Shown one piece after another: positions 16,067 through 24,854 of a DNA stretch of 42,124 nucleotides (its first letter is position 1; each line of letters begins with the position of its first letter). Below the pieces are notes generated by a model. That model was not told the DNA's origin and searched no databases. It was given only the letters and a program-made list of their open reading frames with translations. The stretch comes from Stieleria sedimenti. GTDB lineage: Bacteria; Planctomycetota; Planctomycetia; Pirellulales; Pirellulaceae. The stretch is from NCBI RefSeq assembly GCF_025060895.1, contig NZ_JANZKV010000187.1, positions 1-42,124 on the forward strand, given 5' to 3'. The position numbers and the translations under genes were made by a program.

Positions 16067-18367
16067 TCACCGACTTCCCCGTTGCGACGTCACTTCAAAG
16101 GGCATCGCGGGCAGGAATCCATAGTCGGTACGCCAGGGTTTGGGGGCGGGGTCGTCTTCGGTCGGTTCGGGGGTGAATTCCTTGTAGACACTCAGCAACA
16201 GATTCCCCCGCTCACCCGGCTGGATCTTTTCGGCAGACACTTCAAACTTGATCGCGGCGCCCCCGACGGCATCCGGAACGATCGAAGCGGTGATTCCCTC
16301 TGGGGCTTCGTACAGTTCGACGTGCATTTGATCGACCGGCGTCCGTTGGGCATTGATCATGGCCCGTAGCAAGAACGCTCCGTCACGCGGCAGCTCGATC
16401 CCGTCCTCGGGCACCGCGATCTTCAGCGGCATGCCGGCCCCCGGTCGTCCGCTCACCATCACGTTCCAGTTTTCCACCGGAACCAAGTGGTACCAGATGA
16501 ACGCTTGCATCATATTTTCCGCGGGAATCGCCGGGCGCACGATTTTCGATCGGCTCCGCAATCGCCTCGGTGCGGTGCCTTCCATCTGCAGGGCGATCGC
16601 TGTCTCACTCGGCGTCTGGGGAACGGTCAGCGTCATCCGAATTTGATCGGATGTGCCCGGGATCATGCCGCCATCGAGACGGAATCCGGGCGGCGGATCA
16701 ACGAGTGACAGTTCGATGTCCTGGTCGAAGCCGTCTTTGCGCAGCGCGAACACGCTGATCGGCACGACCTGTCCGGCGCGGGCGATGATGCTTGAGGGCA
16801 CCACGCGGAGCTCATAGTCGGCTTGCGGTGGTCGGAGATGAAGTCGATACCCGAAATCAGGACCACCGTTGCCTTGCGCATCGGTGACGGTCAGGTAGTA
16901 ATCCGATCGCGAGCCGACCGAAGCCTCCAGGTGCGAATCGGCGTGATGGGTCAGCATCGCTTGCGACAGGTCGTTGTAGTCATCATTGAAAGCGACTTCG
17001 TTTCCTTGGGCGTCGGTCAACGTCAACATCGAATCGAGCGGCGAACCCAGACGGCGCGCGTGGATTTCGGCGATGATCCGACCGGTGGCGTTGATCCGAT
17101 AAACGTCCACGTCACCCGGTTCATCGATGCGGCCGTTGACCGTCATGCGTGTGGTGATTTCCTGTGCCGTCTCTCGATCGTTATTGGTCGCTTCTTCCAT
17201 CACTTCCGGCCAATGGTCAATTTGCAGCGGAAATCGCACTGCGTGATCGCCTTGGATGGAGGAGTACCAGCGTCGGGGACGATACTGCTGGCGCGACATG
17301 GTTCGGATCTTCTGCTCCGTTCGGGTCAGGTTCCAGCCTCGCAATTGGATTGTTGATTCCGATTCCACGCGTGCGCCCAGCGGAAAAACGCTGGTGACAA
17401 ACGGTATCTCTCCCACCGTGATTCGGTACACAAAGTCCTCGCGGCCACGAAAGAGCGCGTCGCGGATTTCAAGCGTGTAACGGCCGTCTCGGGGAACCTC
17501 AAAATAGAGCAACGGGTCTTGGCGGTAATAAAACGAATCGGCGAAACTCACTTCGTCACCGGCTTCGTCCGTCATCCGTACGACTGCTTGAAACCATCCG
17601 GGGACGGCATCGGCGAGGTAGGGGATCACATCACGTGCGGCGACGTGGACCACCAGCTTCATCCCTTGCTCGGCTTCCATGCGAAATCGATCGACGTCCC
17701 CCGGCATGATCTGGCCGTTGATCACCAGCGGAAAACGCCCCGTCACCTCCGTGGCAACCAGATCATTCGGCTCCGACTCACGCGTCTCAATCCAGCGATC
17801 CACATGGAACCAGATCGGGTTGGAGATCGCATTGTCGCTCAGGAATCGCAACTCCCGCTTTCCCACCGCGGCTTCCAGCGAGGCGGTGATCCGCAACGTG
17901 ACTTCTTCTTCCAGTTGGTCATTGGGTTGACGTTTCGGATCGCGTTCACGCCTGCGATAGATCTCCATCTCGCGAAGTTGTTCTTCGGTGATCCCTGCGG
18001 CCTCGGCGATCTCTTCGTCGGTCGGATTGTTGTTGCTGCCCCGCAAAACCGCCTGACCCATCAGGCGTTCGCGCGTCTCGCGAAACTTCATGCTCAGGTT
18101 GTTGTACTCGCCCGCGGTCAGCGGCCGGTACCAGCGAAGAATTTCCACATTGACGCCCTCGCCGGAAACGTAGACTTCGCTGGCATCCTTCAAGTATTGT
18201 CCGCCGACGACGACTTCACAGGACATGCCCCGTTCGCATCCGGCCGGAAAAACGTACGCCAGATGTGGGGCTCTGCTGCGGTTTTGCGCCGGTGCCGGAG
18301 CAGACGCCACCGCGAACAAGAACAGCACCGCGTAACACGCAGACCGTGGAAGTTGGTGTTGATTCAT
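16067..18367 (-). CDS. Secreted planctomycete protein with PPC (pre-peptidase C-terminal) domains
   Basis: 766 residues. The signal peptide is at residues 1-27 (YAVLFLFAVASAPAPAQ). Two PPC-like beta domains stand out. One starts at ESEPNDLVATEVTGRFPL with the GDVDRFRMEAEQG strand; the other starts at TNNDRETAQEITTRM with GRIDEPGDVDVYRI, then LDSMLTLTDAQGNEVAFNDD. The N-terminal part (YVFPAGCERGMSCEVVVGGQYL) is Ig/IPT-like. Such proteins occur in planctomycetes next to DUF1501 and PSD1 genes and are presumed to be surface or periplasmic; no activity is established. I chose ATG 18367 because the signal peptide then starts cleanly; ATG 18400 is possible. It is the last gene of the minus-strand group that includes the DUF1501 and PSD1 genes. 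Confidence 0.85.
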   Translation of the reverse strand: MNQHQLPRSACYAVLFLFAVASAPAPAQNRSRAPHLAYVFPAGCERGMSCEVVVGGQYLKDASEVYVSGEGVNVEILRWYRPLTAGEYNNLSMKFRETRERLMGQAVLRGSNNNPTDEEIAEAAGITEEQLREMEIYRRRERDPKRQPNDQLEEEVTLRITASLEAAVGKRELRFLSDNAISNPIWFHVDRWIETRESEPNDLVATEVTGRFPLVINGQIMPGDVDRFRMEAEQGMKLVVHVAARDVIPYLADAVPGWFQAVVRMTDEAGDEVSFADSFYYRQDPLLYFEVPRDGRYTLEIRDALFRGREDFVYRITVGEIPFVTSVFPLGARVESESTIQLRGWNLTRTEQKIRTMSRQQYRPRRWYSSIQGDHAVRFPLQIDHWPEVMEEATNNDRETAQEITTRMTVNGRIDEPGDVDVYRINATGRIIAEIHARRLGSPLDSMLTLTDAQGNEVAFNDDYNDLSQAMLTHHADSHLEASVGSRSDYYLTVTDAQGNGGPDFGYRLHLRPPQADYELRVVPSSIIARAGQVVPISVFALRKDGFDQDIELSLVDPPPGFRLDGGMIPGTSDQIRMTLTVPQTPSETAIALQMEGTAPRRLRSRSKIVRPAIPAENMMQAFIWYHLVPVENWNVMVSGRPGAGMPLKIAVPEDGIELPRDGAFLLRAMINAQRTPVDQMHVELYEAPEGITASIVPDAVGGAAIKFEVSAEKIQPGERGNLLLSVYKEFTPEPTEDDPAPKPWRTDYGFLPAMPFEVTSQRGSR

Positions 18368-18387
18368 CGTTGCGTCTCGATCATCAG

Positions 18388-18554
18388 GTGGGGTAAGCAT
18401 CCTGCTTGCCGTTGCAGTTGAATCGCAAGCTGGAAGCTTACGCCACGGATCGCAAGCTGGAAGCTTACGCCACGGATCGCAAGCTGGAAGCTTACGCCAC
18501 GGATCGCAAGCTGGAAGCTTACGCCACGGATCGCAAGCTGGAAGCTTACGCCAC
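18388..18554. repeat. Family D repeat array (left arm), five tandem 27-bp units
   Basis: Units end at 18446, 18473, 18500, 18527 and 18554. Each contains CGCAAGCTGGAAGCTTACG, in which AAGCT/AGCTT can pair around GGA. Just before the array, at 18388-18411, lies a related copy in the opposite orientation (GGTAAGCATCCTGCTTGCC). The whole spacer between the PPC-protein and DUF1501 genes is made of this repeat. Its reverse complement is arrayed at 19993-20068 on the other side of the DUF1501 gene. Confidence 0.9.
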
Positions 18555-18561
18555 TTGGTTG

Positions 18562-19983
18562 TCAGGTGATTTCTTTGAGTCGTCCGCCGCTTTTCATGCC
18601 CTCGTCCGCTCCGGGCGTGGCCCGGACGAATTCGCCCATCGGATGCGGCAAACTGGCCTCGGGGTCGATGCCCAGTAATTCATACATCGTTCCGATCAGA
18701 TCGCCGGGATAGACCGGGCGATCCCGGACCGTTTCGCCCCGTGCATCGGAGGTCCCGACGACATGGCCGCCTTGAAATCCGCCCCCGGCGACCAGCGATG
18801 AAAACACCGAGCCGAAGTGATGGCGACCACCATTCCAGGGTGATTCGGAAGCGACCTTTGGCGTGCGTCCGAATTCGCCGATGCACCACACGATCGTGCT
18901 GTCCAGCATTCCACGGTCGTCCAGGTCGGCGATCAGCGTCCCCAAACCGCGATCGAGTTCAGGCAACTTGCGACGCATCGACGGGAAATGATCTTTGTGG
19001 GTGTCCCAACCGCCGTGATTGATCGTCACAAATTTGCAACCGTTTTCGATCAATCGCCGCGCCGCCAGACACGATTGGCCGAACTTGGTGCGGCCGTAGC
19101 GCGTCCGCATTTCATCCGGTTCGGTGTTCAAATCAAAAACATTTCCGGCATCGCCGACGATCAAGTCGTAGGCGTGTTGCCGGGCTTGGGCCGCCATCGA
19201 CAAACTGGGGCGGCCGGGGATCGCGCTGCCGAGCGAGTTCATTTCGCCAAGCAATCGCCGTCGTTCCAGCTGTTGCTCTTTGGACAGATGGGGCGAGATG
19301 ATGCCTTCGACGGCGAACCGCGCCGCGTTCGGGTCGCCACCGGTGGCAAACGGTTTGTATTTGATCCCCATGAACCCGGCTTCGGAGAACCGACCTTGCG
19401 GGCTGGTCAGGACGATATACGGCGGGATCAAATTTTCTTTCTCACCCGGTTTGAGTTCGGGAAATCCTTTGAAAGCGGTGACGACGGCGCCCGCGGCGGG
19501 ATAGACCAGCCGCCCCGGCATTCGACCGGTTTGAGTCAAGTAGGATGCGGTTTCGTGTCCATTGACGCCGTGGGTCATGCTGCGAATCAACGCGTATTTG
19601 TCCGCCACCTTGCTGAGTTCGGTCAACAGTTCCCCGATGTGGATGCCGGCGACGTTGGTCGCACTGGTGCCGCCGAGCGGACCGGTGTAGTCGCTTCCCG
19701 ATTCCGGCTTCGGATCAAACGTATCGGTGTGCGGCGGCCCGCCTGCCAACCAGATTTGGATCACCGCCTTGGCCTTGGCCGATTCCAGCCGAGCGGCCGA
19801 GTCCACGTCGGCCGACGTGGGCGTTGCCCCCGCCGCAACCGTGTCTGCGGCGGATCGGTGTGCGGAGATCAATTGAGACGCCATCATCAAACCGGCGGCA
19901 TTGATCGCGCCACCGTGCACGACCTGTCGGCGGCTCAGTCGTCCGCGATCGTTTCGTCGTCTCGGTCTCATCGTCATTCTCAA
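18562..19983 (-). CDS. DUF1501 (sulfatase-like) Tat-exported protein
   Basis: 473 residues. The N-terminus carries a twin-arginine signal (LSRRQVVHGGAINAAG) followed by a hydrophobic stretch, so export in folded form is likely. The body shows the DUF1501 marks: VIQIWLAGGPPHTDTFDPKP, then IRSMTHGVNGH, FVTINHGGWDTHKDHFPSMR and VWCIGEFGRTPKVASES. The family belongs to the alkaline phosphatase/sulfatase superfamily by fold and is greatly expanded in planctomycetes; its reaction is not established. ATGs at 19977 and 19971 are equally good starts. The upstream neighbour in transcription is the PSD1-type gene, the standard partner. Both flanking spacers are filled with inverted copies of the family D repeat. 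Confidence 0.92.
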   Translation of the reverse strand: MRMTMRPRRRNDRGRLSRRQVVHGGAINAAGLMMASQLISAHRSAADTVAAGATPTSADVDSAARLESAKAKAVIQIWLAGGPPHTDTFDPKPESGSDYTGPLGGTSATNVAGIHIGELLTELSKVADKYALIRSMTHGVNGHETASYLTQTGRMPGRLVYPAAGAVVTAFKGFPELKPGEKENLIPPYIVLTSPQGRFSEAGFMGIKYKPFATGGDPNAARFAVEGIISPHLSKEQQLERRRLLGEMNSLGSAIPGRPSLSMAAQARQHAYDLIVGDAGNVFDLNTEPDEMRTRYGRTKFGQSCLAARRLIENGCKFVTINHGGWDTHKDHFPSMRRKLPELDRGLGTLIADLDDRGMLDSTIVWCIGEFGRTPKVASESPWNGGRHHFGSVFSSLVAGGGFQGGHVVGTSDARGETVRDRPVYPGDLIGTMYELLGIDPEASLPHPMGEFVRATPGADEGMKSGGRLKEIT

Positions 19984-19992
19984 GGGTTACAA

Positions 19993-20103
19993 GTGGCGTA
20001 AGCTTCCAGCTTGCGAACGTGGCGTAAGCTTCGAGCTTGCGAACGTGGCGTAAGCTTCCAGCTTGCGATGCAAGTCTCCCGGCAAGCCGGATGCTGACCC
20101 CAC
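19993..20103. repeat. Family D repeat array (right arm), three tandem 26-bp units
   Basis: Units at 19993-20018, 20019-20044 and 20045-20068 contain GTGGCGTAAGCTTCCAGC (one unit has CGAGC). This is the reverse complement of the units at 18421-18554. An outer copy at 20082-20103 (GGCAAGCCGGATGCTGACCC) mirrors the outer copy at 18388-18411. The array fills the spacer between the DUF1501 and PSD1 genes. Confidence 0.9.
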
Positions 20104-20105
20104 TT

Positions 20106-22013
20106 TCAATGTCGGAACAAAAACTCATCACTATTGATCAGGACCCAAGCCAACTCGCGGGCTCCACGCGGATCGTCACAGAGCGCCGCAGCCGTATTGA
20201 GTTCATTTTCGGTCGGTCTTCGAGACAGGATGGCCAAATAAATCCTCTCGGCGGTGTCCCAAGAATCGCGGCCCTGTTGAACCAACGATTGGATTCCGGG
20301 TCCACGCTCGATCTTGTTGCGGATGTGATTGGAATTGAGCAGATGCAGCGCCTGCGACGCCGTCAGGCGGTTGTTGCGTTCGGACAACAGGCCGGTGTCA
20401 CGCGCGGGGCGGCCGAACATTTCCAGAAAGCTGCTGGTGATGCTGCCATCGGGTAGAACAATTGCCCGGTGACCCTCGGGCAGGAACGTAAAGGGTTCCG
20501 GAATGATGCTCATGTAGGTTTCGGTCGTGCCGGTGATTTGGCAAATCGCGTCAATCAGGACCTCGGCGTCGAGTCGTTGGGTCGGGTAATAGGCGAAGTG
20601 CGCGGCCGCACGATCATCATCCGATTCGGCAATGCAAGAGAGTTGGTAGGCACTGGAGTTGAGGATCAAGCGATAAACCTGCTTCATGTCATAGTCCGAT
20701 GCGACCAGTTCACGAGCGAGCGTGTTGAGCAGTGGCAGGTTGACGGGCGGGTTGTCATGCCGCACGTCATCGGGCGGGTCGACGATGCCGCGGCCGAGCA
20801 ACCAGTGCCAGATGCGATTGGTGACCGCGCGGGCGAACCAGGGGTTGCGGCGGTCGGTCAGCCAATCGGCAAACACCTGGCGTGGATCCTGATCCGGCGG
20901 AATGCGGACCGACACACCGCTGGGGTAGACTGCGTCGACGGCTCGATTGGGATCGGCTCCGTTGCGGCGTCGATCAAAGAACACGATCTCTTCTTTCCAT
21001 TCGCCGGTCGGTTTGTACCCGACCTTGCTGAAGAATTGCGCCACGCCGACGCGACGCGTTTCGGGCCAACCGTCGGTGCGTTCGCCGAGGAACGTCAACG
21101 CGACGACGTGCGAAATCGCCTCGGGTTCCTTGCTCTGAAGCGCCCGATAAAAATTGACCTGTGGCGTTCGAAAGTTACTTCCCGACGCAGTCAATAGCTC
21201 GTGTGCGAATCGGTCATAGGGCAGGTTGTTCTTGATCGCCGAATGGATCCAACGGTGATAGGCCTGCGCCGCTCCGGGCCACAGATTGATCGGAAATTCC
21301 GCCTTGACCCGCAAGACGTCGCACCATTTCATCGCCCAGTAATCGGCGAATTCAGGTCGCTGAAGCAATTCATCGATCAGCGTTTGTCGTTTGTTCTCCT
21401 GATGGTTGTCCAGGAACGACTTGGCCTCGTCGACCGTGGGCAGGGTTCCGAGGACGTCCACATAAAGTCGGCGCAGGAAGACTTCGTCCGAGCTGAGTTT
21501 GGCGGGTTTGATGTTCAGCGCGATCAATTGTCGAAAGACATCGTCGTCGACGGCATTGTGGCCGTGAATCGGATCGGAGCTTTCGTAGATTTCGCGGACA
21601 TCGGGCACGTCGCCTGGAGCGGATCGGCCGAGCCCGGAAGCGGTGACCATCGTCGCCGCGTTGGCGAGCGGGCGAGGCTGTAAGGATCTCGAGCCGACAC
21701 CGGCGAGCAACCGCCCCGTCGTGTTGGGCGACGTCTGCTGGCGTGGGGTTGGATCGGGTGTGGGTTGCCCCGGCAACGCGGCGGCTGGACGCCCCGGACC
21801 GGCGGGCCGTTGAGTCGCGATCCGGGCTGGATCTTCGGCAACATCGGGAATGGTCAACCACCAGACCAAACCGCACAGCAAGGTGATCGAAAGCGACACC
21901 GCACAGGCCAGGATCCACATCGGGCTCCAGGGTTCTCGGTGTCTTCGAAAACGGTTGTTCCGTACTCGAAGGACGCCAAAGTCCTGGGGGGCGAAGGGAC
22001 GACTCGACATCAC
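20106..22013 (-). CDS. DUF1549/DUF1553 (PSD1-type) membrane-anchored planctomycete protein
   Basis: 635 residues. A transmembrane anchor at about 33-53 (ILACAVSLSITLLCGLVWWL) and a Pro/Gln/Thr-rich linker to about 130 come first. The DUF1549 region then follows (DDDVFRQLIALNIKPAKLS, FLRRLYVDVLGTLPTVDEA, FADYWAMKWCDVLRVKAEF). The DUF1553 region contains WLTDRRNPWFARAVTNRIWH, PPDDVRHDNPPVNLPLLN, RLILNSSAYQLS and ends in ELAWVLINSDEFLFRH. The heme-binding PSCyt1 domain often fused in front is absent (no CxxCH). PSD1 proteins are paired with DUF1501 proteins in planctomycetes; the biochemical role is unknown. The gene follows the RidA-like gene after only 18 nt and precedes the DUF1501 gene. Confidence 0.92.
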   Translation of the reverse strand: MMSSRPFAPQDFGVLRVRNNRFRRHREPWSPMWILACAVSLSITLLCGLVWWLTIPDVAEDPARIATQRPAGPGRPAAALPGQPTPDPTPRQQTSPNTTGRLLAGVGSRSLQPRPLANAATMVTASGLGRSAPGDVPDVREIYESSDPIHGHNAVDDDVFRQLIALNIKPAKLSSDEVFLRRLYVDVLGTLPTVDEAKSFLDNHQENKRQTLIDELLQRPEFADYWAMKWCDVLRVKAEFPINLWPGAAQAYHRWIHSAIKNNLPYDRFAHELLTASGSNFRTPQVNFYRALQSKEPEAISHVVALTFLGERTDGWPETRRVGVAQFFSKVGYKPTGEWKEEIVFFDRRRNGADPNRAVDAVYPSGVSVRIPPDQDPRQVFADWLTDRRNPWFARAVTNRIWHWLLGRGIVDPPDDVRHDNPPVNLPLLNTLARELVASDYDMKQVYRLILNSSAYQLSCIAESDDDRAAAHFAYYPTQRLDAEVLIDAICQITGTTETYMSIIPEPFTFLPEGHRAIVLPDGSITSSFLEMFGRPARDTGLLSERNNRLTASQALHLLNSNHIRNKIERGPGIQSLVQQGRDSWDTAERIYLAILSRRPTENELNTAAALCDDPRGARELAWVLINSDEFLFRH

Positions 22014-22031
22014 ATGCCTGTTGAAATCAAT

Positions 22032-23246
22032 TTAGGACGAGGGGGAAACATCTGAAAAGGCGACGCCTTCGATCTCGACAAGCAGTTCGGGCCGACACAC
22101 ATCCGCCACGGCGTAGACCGCCGGCACGGATCCAAACCGGGCTTCGCAAATCGACCGACACGTCTCATAGTCCTCCGAACGTTTGACATACACACGGACT
22201 TTGGCCAGATCCGTCAACTCGGCGGCCAGCTCCGGCAGTCCATGACGTTCAAAGTTCGCTCCGCTGATCAAGTTTTCGATGTTGTCGATCGTCTGTTCGG
22301 TCTGCTTTTCGACGTCGCCCAGGTGAACGCTTTCTGAATCCAGGATACTGGCGGTCCCGGAGATCCAGGTGGTCACGTGGTCTCCGATTTTGACGGCCAT
22401 GGCGCGCGAGAAGAGCGGACTTCGGGGGGAGAACTTTCTCGCATAGTCGAAGGCCGATGTCTGTCGCGGGTTTTCCAGGGGATGCAACGAAACGTCTGCT
22501 CGATCGGTCTGCAGTCCGAGGCAACTGACCGTCAGACCGGGGCCGGCCATTCCGATTCCCGTGCTGGCCGGGTAAAACGAGTGGCCGTCGCGTGACGTGT
22601 TGATCTGGCCGACCGATTCGAGCCGTTGAAAGAACTCGGCGCGAGCCCGGTTGAGTTCTCGATACCGTTCAATCGGCTCACCCGACGGACGGGATTCGAG
22701 TTCGGTGATGCTGCCTTGGTACAACCAGATCCGACAAACGTCGTTGAAGCTGGCATCGACATGCTGCAAACGTTCGGCCAGTCGACGAAACGAGTCTTCG
22801 GATTCCTCGTACGCACTGGCGGCCTGCGGTGGAGACGTGATCCCCGCGACGTAGATCCAGCGGAGTCCATCGTAGGACACCGTGACCAGATCGGGTAACG
22901 GGAAATCCACCTCGACCCCTTCGCCGCCAAGGGCCCAGGCTTCGATCGCTAACGCCTGACCGCCACAGGGTGGTTGAATCACGAAACTGGTCGCCGGAAC
23001 CCGGTCTCGGTAGGTCGCTTTGAACAGCTCTTGAAACGTCGCGACGTCGTCGACCGATCGGACAAAGACGGTTTGCTTCGTCAACGCCATCGGAACCGAT
23101 TGTCGGCTCAGAATCTCCCGAATCGTCGAAACCGCCTGCCGAGCCTGGTCGATCGGATCACCGACGTTGGGCGGCGTGACCATCAAGGCAATGCGTGTGA
23201 CGTCATCGAGTTGGATGAGACGGTGTTGCGGTTGGCTCATTAACAT
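22032..23246 (-). CDS. Tandem RidA-like (YjgF/chorismatase-like fold) protein
   Basis: 404 residues with two or three RidA-like segments. Residues 1-115 read like a RidA unit (QLDDVTRIALMVTPP, ALTKQTVFVRSVDDVATFQELF). The middle (about 125-235) contains GLRWIYVAGITSPP and DVCRIWLYQGSI. The C-terminal 130 residues (HVTTWISGTASILDSESV, TDLAKVRVYVKRSEDYETC, EGVAFSDVSP) form another unit. The motif HSFYPASTGIGMAGPG recalls chorismatases (FkbO/Hyg5) and related RidA fusions. RidA proteins hydrolyse reactive enamines; chorismatases cleave chorismate. Which, if either, applies cannot be decided. The start may be ATG 23246 or 23240. It is followed after 18 nt by the PSD1 gene and preceded 61 nt upstream by the PP2C gene. 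Confidence 0.72.
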   Translation of the reverse strand: MLMSQPQHRLIQLDDVTRIALMVTPPNVGDPIDQARQAVSTIREILSRQSVPMALTKQTVFVRSVDDVATFQELFKATYRDRVPATSFVIQPPCGGQALAIEAWALGGEGVEVDFPLPDLVTVSYDGLRWIYVAGITSPPQAASAYEESEDSFRRLAERLQHVDASFNDVCRIWLYQGSITELESRPSGEPIERYRELNRARAEFFQRLESVGQINTSRDGHSFYPASTGIGMAGPGLTVSCLGLQTDRADVSLHPLENPRQTSAFDYARKFSPRSPLFSRAMAVKIGDHVTTWISGTASILDSESVHLGDVEKQTEQTIDNIENLISGANFERHGLPELAAELTDLAKVRVYVKRSEDYETCRSICEARFGSVPAVYAVADVCRPELLVEIEGVAFSDVSPSS

Positions 23247-23307
23247 GTTGGTTTCGTTGCCATTGGAAATGGTGACGCGACGGGGTCGCCGGGTTCGTGC
23301 ATCCTCG

Positions 23308-24120
23308 TCAGGTTTGAAAGACTACACAGGAGACGTTGTCGCGAGCTCTGCGCTCTAACGCCGCGCTGATCAACTGATCGACGCATTCTTGCGGGTCAAA
23401 ACAACGGGCCATGATTTGTGCGATTTCGTCATCGGTCAGCTCGTCGGTCAGCCCGTCGGATGTCAGCATGACGCGGTCGCCCAAGCTGATCTGCGCCGAA
23501 CGCAAACGGGCGGGTTGCTGCAACCCCTGCGCGCTGACACTGTTGGTGACGATGTGACGCCAGCGGTGAACCCGAGCCTGATTTGCGTCGAGAGAGCCCG
23601 CATCGATCAAGCCTTGGACCAGCGTTTCATCTTTCGTCAGCCGTGTCAGTCTGTTGTGATGAAGGAGATAGACGCGACAATCACCGACGTGGCCGTAATA
23701 CATCCGGCCGCAATAAACGAACGCGACCGCCAGCGTGCAGCCCATTCGGTCGTATTCCGGGTGATCACTCACCGCGGTCGACATTTCCCGCGTCGCACAC
23801 GAAATGGCGTCCCGATAGGCGGACCGGATCCCCGAGTAGGACAGTGCGTTTTGACAGGTCCTGCTCTGCCAAACCATCGGAATGGTTTCCATCGCAATCT
23901 GACTCGCCATCGCACCACCCAGGTGGCCGCCCATGCCATCGGCGACCAGGTAGAACTGGCTCCGATCCGATCGGTAAAATCGGTCTTCGTTGTAGTCGCG
24001 CCCGCCGCAAACCGACGCGCCCGCCGAACGGATCGCCAGCTCGAAGCTGTACTCGTCAGCACCGGAGTACTGTTCCGAAGATTTCGAAGCGAGAATTCGC
24101 TGAAAAATGGAAGTGGGCAT
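23308..24120 (-). CDS. PP2C-type serine/threonine protein phosphatase (Stp1-like)
   Basis: 270 residues with the metal-binding motifs of bacterial PP2C enzymes: GRDYNEDRFY, then FYLVADGMGGHLGGAMAS, GHVGDCRVYLL, VMLTSDGLTDELTDDEIA and the terminal RDNVSCVVF. The four metal aspartates are all present. Such phosphatases reverse Hanks-type Ser/Thr kinases; no kinase gene lies in this window. The protein has no membrane segment, so it is cytoplasmic. It is the first gene of the minus-strand run leading into the RidA-like, PSD1, DUF1501 and PPC genes, though the 61-nt gap does not prove co-transcription. Confidence 0.95.
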   Translation of the reverse strand: MPTSIFQRILASKSSEQYSGADEYSFELAIRSAGASVCGGRDYNEDRFYRSDRSQFYLVADGMGGHLGGAMASQIAMETIPMVWQSRTCQNALSYSGIRSAYRDAISCATREMSTAVSDHPEYDRMGCTLAVAFVYCGRMYYGHVGDCRVYLLHHNRLTRLTKDETLVQGLIDAGSLDANQARVHRWRHIVTNSVSAQGLQQPARLRSAQISLGDRVMLTSDGLTDELTDDEIAQIMARCFDPQECVDQLISAALERRARDNVSCVVFQT

Positions 24121-24158
24121 CGCAGGGGTCCTTCAGACGGGAAAGTACACTCGATGGT

Positions 24159-24171
24159 GCACTAATAGTGC
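24159..24171. promoter_or_regulatory. Operator-like dyad upstream of the PP2C gene
   Basis: GCACTAATAGTGC is a perfect 13-bp dyad with a single central base, about 38 nt before the PP2C start. The position suits a repressor site overlapping the promoter. No regulator is known, and a chance palindrome of this size cannot be excluded. Confidence 0.3.
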
Positions 24172-24409
24172 CAGCGGAATCGATTGTGTCAAAGTAAATG
24201 ATGCGAGCGTGAAATCGGCCGAGTTTCACGGCCTGTCAGAGGCGGCCTGTGACATTTTGTCCGAATCGCGATGCGGCTGCCGGCAAGCCGCAGGCGAAAC
24301 CGACATCCCTCCGCTGCGATGGCACGCGCACGCCCGTGCGTTATCGGCACAGCAAAGGTGCGGATCGGCGCGCGTCCAGCCTCCCGTCCGCTCGGTGATC
24401 GGCATCGAT

Positions 24410-24667
24410 TCAATCGAGCAACGCGGCAACGTGCCGTCGCCGTCCGATCCGATGAATCTCGCTCAGCGGGATCGACCGGACGTGCTTGGACGGGGGCACG
24501 ATCGCATAGAGGCGGTCCGCGTCAACGACAAACTGCCAGGGGTCGGCGATGACGATCGTTTCGCCACCGACCAATTGGACCGCGATCGTGGCAAACGGCG
24601 TTTTCCGTTGCAGCTGCCGGAGCATCCGAACATGTTGCTGTTTTTTCTCGCAGTTTGGCTGATTCAT
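24410..24667 (-). CDS. Small hypothetical protein
   Basis: About 85 residues from ATG 24667; 24712 and 24625 are other possible starts. The sequence has ordinary protein character, with LRQLQRKTPFATIAVQLVG, then DPWQFVVDADRLYAIVPPS and SIPLSEIHRIG. It reads as a small beta-rich domain, similar in style to short planctomycete proteins that begin with a basic helix followed by FxxFxxxLxxG. No catalytic motif, signal or membrane segment is visible. I do not recognise the family. It lies between the divergent PP2C and lipoprotein genes, with a weak stem (24272-24292) after its stop that might end transcription. Confidence 0.55.
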   Translation of the reverse strand: MNQPNCEKKQQHVRMLRQLQRKTPFATIAVQLVGGETIVIADPWQFVVDADRLYAIVPPSKHVRSIPLSEIHRIGRRRHVAALLD

Positions 24668-24854
24668 CGATCCAATCGGCAAAGATTCGACAGGCGTCGG
24701 GCGAACCATCATTGTATCGTCCGGGGTCGGTGATGATCCAAAACAATGACGGCCTGCGCCCGATTTTCAGTCCAAACCCGGCCTTGGTTTTGTCTGGGCA
24801 GATCCGGGCGTTAAGATGACTCGTGGCGTGACCCACCTCTCCTGAAGGATACCC

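Noticed and set aside
18421-18554. CRISPR array
   Set aside because: The 27-bp units are directly adjacent with no unique spacers, and no cas gene is in the window.
18406-18678. Open frame encoding five copies of RKLEAYATD
   Set aside because: It is a product of the 27-bp tandem DNA repeat, whose length is a multiple of three. It overlaps the DUF1501 gene end and the array is palindromic in character, so it is repeat DNA rather than a protein gene.
24272-24292. Stem-loop TGCGGCT...AGCCGCA as terminator of the small hypothetical gene
   Set aside because: Only a 7-bp stem with no T-run and 118 nt beyond the stop; too weak to call.
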